Assembly (NCBI GenBank): GCA_017937485.1 | Contig: JAGBDN010000003.1 | Location: 115,920-179,919, forward strand | DNA: 64,000 bases | Direction of reading: 5' to 3' | Origin: Thermoguttaceae bacterium | Lineage (GTDB): Bacteria; Planctomycetota; Planctomycetia; Pirellulales; Thermoguttaceae | Shown: piece after piece, positions 35,282-43,491 of the stretch | Numbering within the stretch: position 1 is the stretch's first letter | How the letters are laid out: every line of letters starts with the position of its first letter | Program-made: the position numbers and the translations under genes | The notes under the pieces: model-generated | What the model saw: only the letters and a program-made list of their open reading frames with translations | Databases searched by the model: none | What the model was told of the DNA's origin: nothing

Positions 35282-36916
35282 ATGACAAAATCGCCGCCCC
35301 TTCCCTCCGCCGACGAACGCGTTTCGACCGTTCGCCGTTCCCGCGCCCCGCTCGTTTTGGCGGCGCTCGCCGGAACGACGGCGCTTTTCGGCGCGGCGAC
35401 GGTCGCGACGCTTTGCCGTTTTCCGGAACTTTGGCGCGAACCGGCCCGCTCGACGGCGGTTTTTCGCGTTCAAAGCCGCTCGATGGAACCGGCGTTTCTC
35501 GGCCCGCGTTTCGTTTGGCGTTGCCCCGAATGCGGCGGTTCGTTCGCGACGACGCTCGACGTCGACTCGTCCGGCGGCGTCCGCACCTTCGACGACGAAA
35601 ACGAAACGACGGCGAACGAAAAAGCGGCGAACGTCGGTTCGGCTCCCGACGCGAACGCGTCGAACGCCGACTCGCCGGAAGTCCGCAAATTTCGGGCGTC
35701 GGCGCGTTTTTTCCCCTGTCCGCGTTGCGGTTTCGACCGCGTCCCGGCGGCGACCGCCGTTTTCCAAGACGGCGCCCTCGTCGAAGCGACCGCGCCGCCC
35801 GCCGACGCCGATTCAACGACGCAAAATCAATCGGTTCAAAGCGTTATGGGCGTTTTCAACAATTGGCGACGCCGATTCGAACGCGCTTGGAACGGCGAAA
35901 AAGCCGAACTCCGCCCGGAGCGTTGGGACGTCGTCGTCTTCCGCGCCCCCACCGGTCGAGCGACGTTGAAACGCGTCGTCGGACTTCCCGGCGAAACGGT
36001 CGAAATTATCGACGGCGACGTTTTCGTCGACGGTCGCGTCGCGCCCCGAACGCTCGAACAGATTCTCGCGACGGCGACCCGGCTTGATTCGACGCAATTT
36101 CTCCGAACCGACGACCGGCTGACCGTCGTCGCGACGACGCCGATCTGGAACGACGCGCCGCTCGCCGCGCCGCTTCGCGAATCGCCCGATTTCCCGCCGA
36201 CATATTTTAAACCGTCGTCGATTTTCAACGAATCGCCGACGCCGCGTTGGAACGGCGACGACGTCGCGCCGGTCGAGCCGGTTCGCGATTTCGTTTTCGA
36301 CTTTTCTTGGTCGAACGCCGACGGAGCGCCGACGCGATTTCGGCTCCTTGCGCGCCGTCCTAACCGCGTTTTTTTGCTCGACTTCGGCGAAACGACGGCG
36401 GAAATATCGCTCCGTTCGACGCCCCTTTTCAACGGAAAAACGAGCGCCGGGCGTTCCTTCGACGAACTGACCGACGCCGATTTCGCCGACGCGGCGGTCG
36501 AACGCGTTCCTTGGAACGTTTCGACGCTCGCCGACGCGAACGCAACCGACGGCGCGACGCGGTTTCGCGTTTTTCTCGTCGACGGCGAGTTCGCGTTGAC
36601 GCGAAACGACGTCGAGATCGCGCGTTTTTCGACCGACGACGGAAACGAAAACGCGACGGCGGCGATTTCGACGCCGTTCGTTCTTCTCGGCGACGTCGCT
36701 CGAGCGTTCGCGCCGGTTTTGCGCCGCGACCTGCATTACTCGAACGTCGCCGACCAAGCGCCGGAATCGCGCCGCGACGGCGAAACGTCCGGTTATTTTT
36801 TACTCGGCGACAACTCCCCGGCGTCGCTCGACAGTCGTTTCGTTTCCTTCGGAACGATCGAAGCAAACGCGCTCCTTTTCCGCGTCGCGCCGCCTCCCCC
36901 CAACGCGGAATTTTAG
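35282..36916 (+). CDS. lepB: Signal peptidase I with inserted zinc ribbon
   Basis: A 544-residue S26 peptidase, far longer than E. coli LepB. Residues 22-45 are the membrane anchor. The nucleophile is Ser67 in QSRSMEP (box B). A ribbon with CPEC (81-84) and CPRC (about 146-149) is inserted next, separated by about 60 low-complexity residues. The general base Lys is near 229 in RATLKRVVGLPGETV (box D), preceded by RWDVVVFRAP. Box E, GDNSPASLDSR, is near 509, so about 270 residues lie between boxes D and E, mainly beta-rich and unrecognised. All catalytic residues are present. The start ATG has only a weak GGAG 13 bases upstream. Followed after 49 bases by the alpha-CTD gene. Confidence 0.88.
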   Translation: MTKSPPLPSADERVSTVRRSRAPLVLAALAGTTALFGAATVATLCRFPELWREPARSTAVFRVQSRSMEPAFLGPRFVWRCPECGGSFATTLDVDSSGGVRTFDDENETTANEKAANVGSAPDANASNADSPEVRKFRASARFFPCPRCGFDRVPAATAVFQDGALVEATAPPADADSTTQNQSVQSVMGVFNNWRRRFERAWNGEKAELRPERWDVVVFRAPTGRATLKRVVGLPGETVEIIDGDVFVDGRVAPRTLEQILATATRLDSTQFLRTDDRLTVVATTPIWNDAPLAAPLRESPDFPPTYFKPSSIFNESPTPRWNGDDVAPVEPVRDFVFDFSWSNADGAPTRFRLLARRPNRVFLLDFGETTAEISLRSTPLFNGKTSAGRSFDELTDADFADAAVERVPWNVSTLADANATDGATRFRVFLVDGEFALTRNDVEIARFSTDDGNENATAAISTPFVLLGDVARAFAPVLRRDLHYSNVADQAPESRRDGETSGYFLLGDNSPASLDSRFVSFGTIEANALLFRVAPPPPNAEF

Positions 36917-36965
36917 CAGACGTTATTTCACCTAATCCCTTATCTAACAACAGCAAGGAGAGCTT

Positions 36966-37238
36966 ATGCCAACGCGTATTCCGTTGAACCCGGCTGAAAT
37001 CAGACGCCGTGAATTGCAAGAAAAACTCGACCTGAGTATGGCGGAAATCGGCCTCTCGGTGAGAACGACCAACTGTCTCGACGAACAAGGCATTTCGACC
37101 GTCGGCGAACTCCTGAAATGCACGCGCGCCGATCTTTTGAGCATTCCGAACTTCGGCGAAAAGACCTTGGAAGAAGTCTTTAACGCGTTGGAAAAACTCG
37201 GGTTTATTCGCGCCGAAAAACGTCGCGAAGCTCAATGA
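36966..37238 (+). CDS. Stand-alone RNA polymerase alpha C-terminal-domain protein
   Basis: A 90-residue protein that is little more than an alpha-CTD. LSVRTTNCLDEQGISTVGEL aligns with the alpha-CTD stretch LSVRSANCL of E. coli, keeping the DNA-contacting Arg and Asn (R265, N268 equivalents). IPNFGEKTLEEVFNALEKLG matches the second helix-hairpin-helix, keeping the Gly and Lys (G296, K298 equivalents). The alpha-NTD needed for polymerase assembly is absent, so this is not rpoA. AAGGAG precedes the ATG by 7 bases. It could bind UP-element-like DNA or compete with the real alpha subunit. It sits between the signal peptidase and DUF3592 genes on the same strand with short gaps. Confidence 0.88.
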   Translation: MPTRIPLNPAEIRRRELQEKLDLSMAEIGLSVRTTNCLDEQGISTVGELLKCTRADLLSIPNFGEKTLEEVFNALEKLGFIRAEKRREAQ

Positions 37239-37296
37239 ACCGCCGTCCAGCGTCCGCCGTTAACGATTATTTCGCGCGTTCTTTGAAGGACTAACG

Positions 37297-38556
37297 ATGC
37301 AAACGACCAACTCGACGCCGAAACGCCCGGAAGATTCGCTCGCCGCTTGGCGCCTCTCCGAAACGATTCTTCTCGGCGGCGTTTTTTCTCTCGGCCTCCT
37401 CATTTTGACGATTCACTTGGCGACTTGGGGCGTCGAAGCGCGCCGCGAAAAGAAGTTGCTGACGCAAATCGACTGCGTCGTCGAGAGCCGCGTTCTCCGT
37501 CCGCGCGCCGACGAACGGGGCGTCGTTTGGTATCGTCCGGAAGTTAAAATCAACTATCGTTTCAACGACGAAACCTTTGTAACGCAAACCTTTGAGCGCG
37601 CGACGCTTTCGGAAGACGGCGGTTTCCGTTTTGATCGCGACGGCGCGATCGAAGCGTTGCGTCCGTTCGCGCCGGGCGTTCAAACGCGTTGCTGGGTGCG
37701 CGTCGACGACCCGAAACAAGCGTTTTTGCAGAAACCGTCGGCGATTTGGGGCTGGATTTTTCTCGTCATTCCGATTTCGCTGATTCTTTTCGGCGGCGGT
37801 TGGCTTGTCGTTCGAATTCGCGACCGTTCCCTTTCTCGGGAAGCGCTCGCGAATATTCGACGGCAAAAGACGCGTTATCCGACCGTTCCGAACGTTCCGC
37901 CGCTCGCCGATTTCCCGGGCGTTCGCTTGGCGCGTCGCTTGCGCCCGGACGTTAAAAAATCGTTCGCGTTCGGCGCCGCGGCGTTGGGAACGCTCGCTTG
38001 GAACTTAGCGTCTTGGAGCGTCTTTATTTACGTCGTTTCGACGGCGGAAACGGCGACCGACCGCGCGCTTGCGTTCGTTTTTTGCGCGATTTTTTGCGGC
38101 GTCGGTTTCCTCTTCGGCTGTCGACTTTGGCGTTCGTACCGCGTCGAACGGGTCGTCGGTTCGTCTGCGCTCGAAATTTCGGAACTTCCGATTTTGCCCG
38201 GCCGCAAAGTTCGACTTTGCCTCTTTTTGCGCGGTCGCGTCGCGGCGAAGCGACTGGCCGTTTTCGTCCGTTGCGAAGAAGTCGCTCGTTATCTGCAAGG
38301 AACGAACGCGATTTGCAACCGACGCGAAGTCTTTTCGCGAACGCTCTTTACGAAGTACGACGTCGACGTTCCGTCCGGCGCCGAGGAAGCGGAGGAATTT
38401 TCGACGACGTTGCCGCTGGGCGTCGCGCCGTCGTTCGAAGCGGAACACAACGAAATTGTTTGGAAGTTCGTCGTTCAAACGGAGTTCGCCGACGGCGAAA
38501 CTTACGAGCGCGACTTCGGCGTCGTCGTTTACCCGGTCGTCGTTCCGGAGCGTTGA
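37297..38556 (+). CDS. DUF3592 membrane protein
   Basis: A 419-residue protein with four hydrophobic segments: residues 23-44, 150-171, 228-250 and 257-275. The first extracytoplasmic segment (about 60-140) has the DUF3592 pattern: CVVESRVLR, WYRPEVKINYRFND, and a CWVRVDDPKQAFL motif just before the second helix. The last 130 residues form a soluble beta-rich domain (ISELPILPGRKVRLCLFLRG). GAAGGA precedes the ATG. It lies 58 bases after the alpha-CTD gene and may be co-transcribed with it. The biochemical role of DUF3592 is unknown. Confidence 0.82.
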   Translation: MQTTNSTPKRPEDSLAAWRLSETILLGGVFSLGLLILTIHLATWGVEARREKKLLTQIDCVVESRVLRPRADERGVVWYRPEVKINYRFNDETFVTQTFERATLSEDGGFRFDRDGAIEALRPFAPGVQTRCWVRVDDPKQAFLQKPSAIWGWIFLVIPISLILFGGGWLVVRIRDRSLSREALANIRRQKTRYPTVPNVPPLADFPGVRLARRLRPDVKKSFAFGAAALGTLAWNLASWSVFIYVVSTAETATDRALAFVFCAIFCGVGFLFGCRLWRSYRVERVVGSSALEISELPILPGRKVRLCLFLRGRVAAKRLAVFVRCEEVARYLQGTNAICNRREVFSRTLFTKYDVDVPSGAEEAEEFSTTLPLGVAPSFEAEHNEIVWKFVVQTEFADGETYERDFGVVVYPVVVPER

Positions 38557-38600
38557 CGGCGCGCCGTCCGTTTCGCCGCGACGGGAATTTCGCCGCCAAT

Positions 38601-38636
38601 AAAAAAGACGCGACGTTTTGCGACGCCGCGTCTTTT
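38601..38636. terminator. Bidirectional terminator between the DUF3592 and PIG-L genes
   Basis: AAAAGACGCG (38603-38612) pairs with CGCGTCTTTT (38627-38636), flanked by A-run and T-run, so it can serve both convergent genes. Confidence 0.7.
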
Positions 38637-38685
38637 CGTTTCTTGCCGTTCTTTTTCGGAATTCGCCGTCTTTTCCGACCGCAAA

Positions 38686-39528
38686 CTAAGCGTCCAAACG
38701 CTTCGCGTATTCCAGATCGACCCAAGAAACGTCGCCGAGCAGGTCGCCGAGCGGGTCGATTTCGGTCGCGGAGAGCCCGAGCCAATTGCGTCGGCGCCAA
38801 CCTTCGGCGAACTCGTATTTCCCGGAGAGCCGTCCGACCGCCGCGTTCGCCTCGACCATCGAATCGAGGTAAGAGTCGAACCCTTGCGACGCGTCGAGCC
38901 ATTCCTTTTGACTGCGATGACAAGCCAACGCCGAGCGCTTGACGTCGAGAACCGACGACACGTCGACGTAACGCTCCGCGCGCACGAGCCGCCGCATCGC
39001 GTCGCGGTTCCCGTGCGGCTGCGCGTGATAAACGGCGACGTCCTTAAAAGTCGGCGGCGTCGGCGGTTCGACCGGGGCGTTCGCCATACACCGGCAAAAA
39101 GCGGCGGTCGCGGCCAAGCGTCCGGCGTTTTGGTGATCCTCCATATAGTCGGACGTCGATTGCGTCAACACGATATCCGGGTCGACTTCGCGAATAACGG
39201 CGATCAACTGCAACAGCGTTTCGCGACGGTAAAACACGTCGAGGTCGTCGGTTAGCGACTCGTGAAACGTCGCCCCAAGAAACGCCGCGGCCGCCGCGCC
39301 TTCGTCGCGACGCGTTCGAATCGTCTCGAAACGACGCATCGTCGCGGAGCCCCAAGAGCCGTTCGCGATCGACATATAGTGAATCGAGCAGCCGCGCGCC
39401 TTCAAAAGCGCGAGCGTTCCGGCCATCGTAAATTCAATGTCGTCCGGATGGCAGCCGATCGCGAAAACGGTTTTCGACGCGGCGACGGACGGCGATTTTT
39501 CTTGTTTTTCGTTGATTTCGGCGGACAC
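38686..39528 (-). CDS. PIG-L family (LmbE-like) deacetylase
   Basis: A 280-residue zinc-dependent N-deacetylase of the LmbE/BshB/MshB type. The first metal motif is GCHPDDIEF (His27, Asp29/Asp30), and the second histidine is in YMEDHQNAGRL near 140. Further family features are TRRDEGAAAAAFLGA and DIVLTQSTSDYMEDH. Substrates in the family are N-acetyl-glucosamine derivatives; the exact one is unknown, and bacillithiol or mycothiol synthesis genes are not adjacent. It starts at GTG 39528, justified by AAGGAG 8 bases upstream. A hydrophobic signal is absent, so it is cytoplasmic. Confidence 0.9.
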   Translation of the reverse strand: MSAEINEKQEKSPSVAASKTVFAIGCHPDDIEFTMAGTLALLKARGCSIHYMSIANGSWGSATMRRFETIRTRRDEGAAAAAFLGATFHESLTDDLDVFYRRETLLQLIAVIREVDPDIVLTQSTSDYMEDHQNAGRLAATAAFCRCMANAPVEPPTPPTFKDVAVYHAQPHGNRDAMRRLVRAERYVDVSSVLDVKRSALACHRSQKEWLDASQGFDSYLDSMVEANAAVGRLSGKYEFAEGWRRRNWLGLSATEIDPLGDLLGDVSWVDLEYAKRLDA

Positions 39529-39622
39529 GCGACGGTCTCCTTGTTAAACGGGGCAATTTAGGGAATTTTTTCAAAAACAACTTCGCGGCGACGCAAAATT
39601 TTAAAAACGCCTTCGCGGCGCC

Positions 39623-39643
39623 AAATAAAAAAGCGGTTTCGCG
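39623..39643. repeat. 21-bp direct repeat, copy 1
   Basis: Same 21 bases (an A-run then GCGGTTTCGCG) as 39679-39699, 56 bases apart, in the gap between the PIG-L and lipoprotein genes. Copy 2 is part of a terminator; copy 1 lacks the second arm. Confidence 0.6.
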
Positions 39644-39679
39644 ACGAAGCATACTTTAAAAACGACGTCGCGAACGCAA

Positions 39680-39717
39680 AATAAAAAAGCGGTTTCGCGT
39701 CAAACGAAAACCGCTTT
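39680..39717 (-). terminator. Terminator of the lipoprotein gene
   Basis: On the minus strand AAAGCGGTTTTCG (39705-39717) pairs with CGAAACCGCTTT (39687-39698) and a further run of T follows. It starts 13 bases after the stop codon. Confidence 0.8.
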
Positions 39718-39729
39718 CAATTCAGTATA

Positions 39730-40410
39730 TTAACGATTGGCGAAATCGGAGTCGAGCGCGTATTCGTCGTGCGGGTCGTAGGGGCAGAAGAAGGTCGAAA
39801 TCTTCTGCGCGAATTTAACCGTAAAGGTCTTTTGGAACTCGACTTCCTGATATTCCGACTTCGGAATCGGCGTCGGCGGATAGGCGAAGTTCGGCGTCGA
39901 CTGCCGCGCGAGCGTTTCGCCGTTTTTCACGTCGATCAAACGGACGAGCGCTTTGGCGTTCCCTTGGTAAAATTGGGTCGAATGGTGAATTTCGAACGCG
40001 TCGACTTCGACGCCGATAACGTAGTCCGCGCCGAGCTTCGCGCCCATTTTCTCGAAACTTTCCGACTTGAACGCTTCTTCGTCGAACATTTCTTCGACGC
40101 GTTCGTAGGGAATCCATTCGAGCTTCTTCTTTTTCTTCCCTTTAATGTTGTTCGAAACGACGTAAGTAATGCTCGTCGCCAAGTCGGCGTTCGGGTTCGC
40201 TTGACCGAAAAGGTTCAAGTTCGAACGGCAAATGACGACCATTTTCGATTCTTTCGGAATCTCTTTCATTTGATCGGCGAAAAGCGGCGGCGCGTCCGTT
40301 CCGTTGATGAGATAAAAGGGCATCATCAGCGCGCCGGCGCACCCGGCCGAGCAAACGAACGTCGTCAAAAGCGCGCAAGCGGCGAGAATAAAACGTCGTT
40401 GAGCAAGCAT
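39730..40410 (-). CDS. Lipoprotein of unknown function
   Basis: A 226-residue protein with a lipoprotein signal: MLAQRRFILAACALLTTF followed by the lipobox SAGC at residues about 21-24. The mature part (GTDAPPLFADQMKEIPKESKMVVICRSNLN) continues into a fold with KMGAKLGADYVIGVEVD and NAKALVRLIDVKNGETL, a pattern like the LpoB/CsgG-type lipoproteins that read as an alpha/beta domain. I do not assign a family. The ATG at 40410 has AAGGAT upstream; the frame runs back to 40518 with arginine-rich, non-lipoprotein residues, so the shorter start is right. It would be a substrate of LspA. Confidence 0.78.
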   Translation of the reverse strand: MLAQRRFILAACALLTTFVCSAGCAGALMMPFYLINGTDAPPLFADQMKEIPKESKMVVICRSNLNLFGQANPNADLATSITYVVSNNIKGKKKKKLEWIPYERVEEMFDEEAFKSESFEKMGAKLGADYVIGVEVDAFEIHHSTQFYQGNAKALVRLIDVKNGETLARQSTPNFAYPPTPIPKSEYQEVEFQKTFTVKFAQKISTFFCPYDPHDEYALDSDFANR

Positions 40411-40622
40411 AATCGAATCCTTCGTTAAAACCGCGCCTAACTTCCCTGTTTTGCGCCGTCTCCCAATAAGATCGGCGGGCGCGTTTCCGTTTATTCGACG
40501 TCGGCGAGCGTTCGCCAAATCGTCGCGGCGTCCGTCGTCGGCGCGCCGTCCTCTTTACTTATCGACCGTTTTCGCTCCTCCGCTCCACTAAAATTCGCTA
40601 AAATCGGCAAATTTATCCCAAC

Positions 40623-43202
40623 TCATTTTCCCGGGCCGACGAGCGCGTCGACGAAACGGTCGACCGAAACGAAACCGGCGGGATAACTCGCGACGTATTC
40701 GGCGATCGAAACGTTCGTCGCGACGACGAGTTCGACGAAAAGAAGGAGCGATTCGCGTTTCTTTTCGAGCGTCGCCAGCGGAACAAGCGGATTGGCGGCG
40801 GAAGTCGGCGAAACGTCGAACGAACAAAGGGTCGCGGGAGCGCCGAACGCGCCGCCGATCGTTTCGATCGCCTTCAAATTTTCCGGAATAACGGCGCCTT
40901 CGAGCGCGAGCGTCGGACTCGTCGTCGACGGCGCTTCGAGGCGATACGTCGCTCCGACGAAAGGAAGCGTCGCCGGGATCGGCCAACCTTGTCCGAGCGG
41001 CAGACGCGCTCGCCGCGTCAACGCGATTTGAGCGTCGCGCTTGACGATTCTCGCTTCGGCGACGCGAGCTTGCGCCCCGAGCGCGGCGGCGAGATAAAGT
41101 CGCGCGATCTCGGTCGACGCGGCGGCCTCCGCGCCGGAAGACTTCGCTTTAAGTTCGTTAAACGCTTGCGTTAACGTTTGCGCCAACGCCGATTCGACGG
41201 CGACTCGCGCCGACGCTTCCTGCAACCGCCAATAAGCGCGAACGGTCGCGGCGCGTTCGGCGACGGGAACGCGTTCCAAAACCGAACGCAACGTCGTCGG
41301 AACCTCGCGCGGGCCGTCGGCGCCGCCGTTCGGACTCGGCTCCGCTTTCGGCGTCGCGAAGAGAACGGCGACCGTTTCTTCGACGCGGCGGCGCGCGCCG
41401 GCGTTCGCGGCGGATTGCGGGGTTTGCGGTTTTTGGACGGTCGCCGTCGTCGAAGCGGGCGCGACGTCGGCGTTTTCGGCGGGCGCGTTCTCCGGCGTTT
41501 CCGGAGCTTGCCCGCGAACGATTCGTCCGACGAAGAAAGCGGCGGAAGGGTTTTCGGGCGCGGGGTCGGTCGACGCTTTTTCTTCGGGCGCGTCGGAGTT
41601 TTCGTCCGTCGACGGTTCCTCGGCGGGTTGTTCGTATCCGGTAACGACGATCGTCGACGGGCCGGAGTCGGCGGTCGTCGGTTCTTCCGTCGGAGTCGAC
41701 GGCGTTTCAGCGGACGCCGGGAGCGGTTCCGCCGGAGTCGACGGCGTTTCCGCGGACGCCGGGAGCGGTTCCGCCGGAGTCGACGGCGTTTCCGAGGGCG
41801 CCGGGAGCGGTTGCTCCGGAGTCGACGGCGTTTCCGCGGGCGCCGGGAGCGGTTCCGCCGGTTCGAGACGCGCGCCGGGCGTCGGCGTTAAGTCCGGTTT
41901 CGGCGCGGGTTCGACGAACGAAGTCGGCGCGACCGCGGAGTCGGCGGAAGCGGCGGCGGGCGCGACAAACGTCGCCGACGCGACCGGGCGCTCGTCGGCG
42001 AACGTCTTGCGAACGACGGTCGTCGCCGCGTTGGGCGCTTTCCCTTCCGTCGTCGGCGCGACGGCGTTCGGGCGCTGATTCAACGTCTTCAACAACGCGA
42101 CGCCTTGCAAGGAACCGGGCACCGTTTCGGCGACGTAAGCGGCGATCGCTTGATTGTAACGCGTCGCCGCCGCCAACATATCGCGCGACGCGCCGAGATA
42201 ACGGTCGAGCGCGGCGAAGAGCGCCGTTTCGGTCGTTTCGGTCGCGACAAACGCCGCGTTCAAATTGTTCCATTCGCCCCGCGCTTGCTCGGCTCGACTT
42301 TGCGTCGCTTCGTAAAAAAGCGGAAGCGCGGCGCTCAACCGAACAGCTTCGTTCGAAACGCGGCGCCGACGCGCGATCTCGTCGAAGCGCGTTTCATAAG
42401 CGTCGACCGACGGAAACGCGGTCGGTACGTAAAGAACGGGCGACGTCGGCGTTCCGACCGCGGCGGCGGGTTTCGCGGCGGCGTTCGCGACTTGCGCTTC
42501 GTAACGTCGGCGCTCCCAAGCGGCGCGGCGCGCGGCGGGGGACGAAAACGCGGCGTCGAACGCGTGTTGGCTCCGAATAAAATCGATTCGAGCGGCTTCG
42601 CGGCGCTGCGCGGCGACCAAACGCGACGCGGCGAGGAACGCGGCCGTCTCTTGCGGAACGGTCGCGCCGTCGTATTTCTTTTGAACTTTCGCGGCGCACT
42701 CGTTCGCGAAATTCGCGCATTCGACGCAAAGGTTGAAATAAGCGCGTTTGCCGACCAAGTCCCAATACGCCGCCAAACGTCGATAACGTTCGCTCGGGGA
42801 ATAAACGCCGTATAAGAGCTTTTCCAACGAAAGAGGTTCGCCGACGACGCCCGCGTTTTTCGCTCCGCAAAGTTTTTCGACGCGTTGAGCGGCTTCGCTC
42901 TTTTGCGTCGGCGCGTTCGCCGGAACGGGCGTTCCCGGAGCGGCGGAAGCGGTCGGCGCGTTCGCCGGAGGCGGCGTTCCCGGAGCGGCGGAAGCGTTCG
43001 GCGCGTTCGCCGGAGCGGGCGTTCCCGGAGCGGCCGGGCCGGCGGGAGCGTTCGACGGCGCCGAATACGCGGAACCGGTTTGCGCGACGGCTTGCGAAAG
43101 GTCGAAAAGCTCCCCGACGCCTCCGCTCAACGCGCTCAAGAAAATCGCCGACGGCAACGTCGAACGGAAACAACGGAACAAGGACTCGGCGGCGATCTTC
43201 AT
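40623..43202 (-). CDS. Secreted TolC-like helical protein with proline-rich repeats
   Basis: An 859-residue protein with a long signal-like N-terminus ending near SQAVAQTG (about 40). A low-complexity linker holds three 15-residue units of the form NAPxASAAPGTPxPA. A helical half (about 100-400, with YWDLVGKRAYFNLC, PSVDAYETRFDEIA and YNQAIAAYVAETV) resembles planctomycete TolC-like proteins. A second linker has four 14-residue PLPASAETPSTPAE units, then a second, shorter helical half (about 640-859, TLRSVLERVPVAERAATVRA, LPFVGATYRLEAP). GAGGAG precedes the ATG at 43202. The family match is by pattern memory only. If TolC-like, it would be an outer-membrane efflux channel; the RND operon lies 2.5 kb away on the same strand. 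Confidence 0.6.
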   Translation of the reverse strand: MKIAAESLFRCFRSTLPSAIFLSALSGGVGELFDLSQAVAQTGSAYSAPSNAPAGPAAPGTPAPANAPNASAAPGTPPPANAPTASAAPGTPVPANAPTQKSEAAQRVEKLCGAKNAGVVGEPLSLEKLLYGVYSPSERYRRLAAYWDLVGKRAYFNLCVECANFANECAAKVQKKYDGATVPQETAAFLAASRLVAAQRREAARIDFIRSQHAFDAAFSSPAARRAAWERRRYEAQVANAAAKPAAAVGTPTSPVLYVPTAFPSVDAYETRFDEIARRRRVSNEAVRLSAALPLFYEATQSRAEQARGEWNNLNAAFVATETTETALFAALDRYLGASRDMLAAATRYNQAIAAYVAETVPGSLQGVALLKTLNQRPNAVAPTTEGKAPNAATTVVRKTFADERPVASATFVAPAAASADSAVAPTSFVEPAPKPDLTPTPGARLEPAEPLPAPAETPSTPEQPLPAPSETPSTPAEPLPASAETPSTPAEPLPASAETPSTPTEEPTTADSGPSTIVVTGYEQPAEEPSTDENSDAPEEKASTDPAPENPSAAFFVGRIVRGQAPETPENAPAENADVAPASTTATVQKPQTPQSAANAGARRRVEETVAVLFATPKAEPSPNGGADGPREVPTTLRSVLERVPVAERAATVRAYWRLQEASARVAVESALAQTLTQAFNELKAKSSGAEAAASTEIARLYLAAALGAQARVAEARIVKRDAQIALTRRARLPLGQGWPIPATLPFVGATYRLEAPSTTSPTLALEGAVIPENLKAIETIGGAFGAPATLCSFDVSPTSAANPLVPLATLEKKRESLLLFVELVVATNVSIAEYVASYPAGFVSVDRFVDALVGPGK
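41695..41862. repeat. Tandem repeat, 4 x 42 bp, coding
   Basis: Units begin at 41695, 41737, 41779 and 41821, each opening with GTCGACGGCGTTTC on the plus strand. They encode the 14-residue Pro/Ala/Glu/Thr units of the TolC-like protein; the period is a multiple of three, so copy number can change without a frameshift. Confidence 0.9.
42910..43044. repeat. Tandem repeat, 3 x 45 bp, coding
   Basis: Units begin at 42910, 42955 and 43000 with GGCGCGTTCGCCGGA on the plus strand and encode the 15-residue Pro/Ala units after the signal peptide of the TolC-like protein. Confidence 0.85.
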
Positions 43203-43347
43203 AAACGACTCCTCTTCTCGCCCAAACGCGCGGAAACGCTCGACGCGGCGGCGGGAAAATTTTTCGTATTGCGGAAACGACGAATTTTTTGATATAAAAC
43301 GGTTCAAAGTTCGACCGACGCGGCGCAAAAAACGTTCGGCTTCCCCT

Positions 43348-43376
43348 ATTATAACGAAAAAATCGCCGGAAAGGAA
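43348..43376 (-). promoter_or_regulatory. Candidate promoter of the TolC-like gene
   Basis: On the minus strand TTCCTT (43371-43376) and TATAAT (43348-43353) are 17 bases apart, about 145 bases before the ATG. The -35 is weak. Confidence 0.4.
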
Positions 43377-43412
43377 GTCTCTATCTCGTTATTTTCGCCA
43401 TTTTCGTCGAAC

Positions 43413-43437
43413 TTCGAGCGTTTTGCGTCAAGAGCGC
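43413..43437. repeat. 25-bp direct repeat, copy 1
   Basis: Identical over 25 bases to 45423-45447, same orientation, 2 kb away; the pair encloses the two genes at 43492-45283. Confidence 0.8.
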
Positions 43438-43491
43438 GACTTTTCCTCCCTCGGCGCTCGCCTTTCCTCGCTAAGAAATAAAGGAAATCCC

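Noticed and set aside
41695..41862. Regular 42-bp repeats that could suggest a CRISPR array
   Set aside because: The units are contiguous without variable spacers and lie in frame inside a coding sequence.
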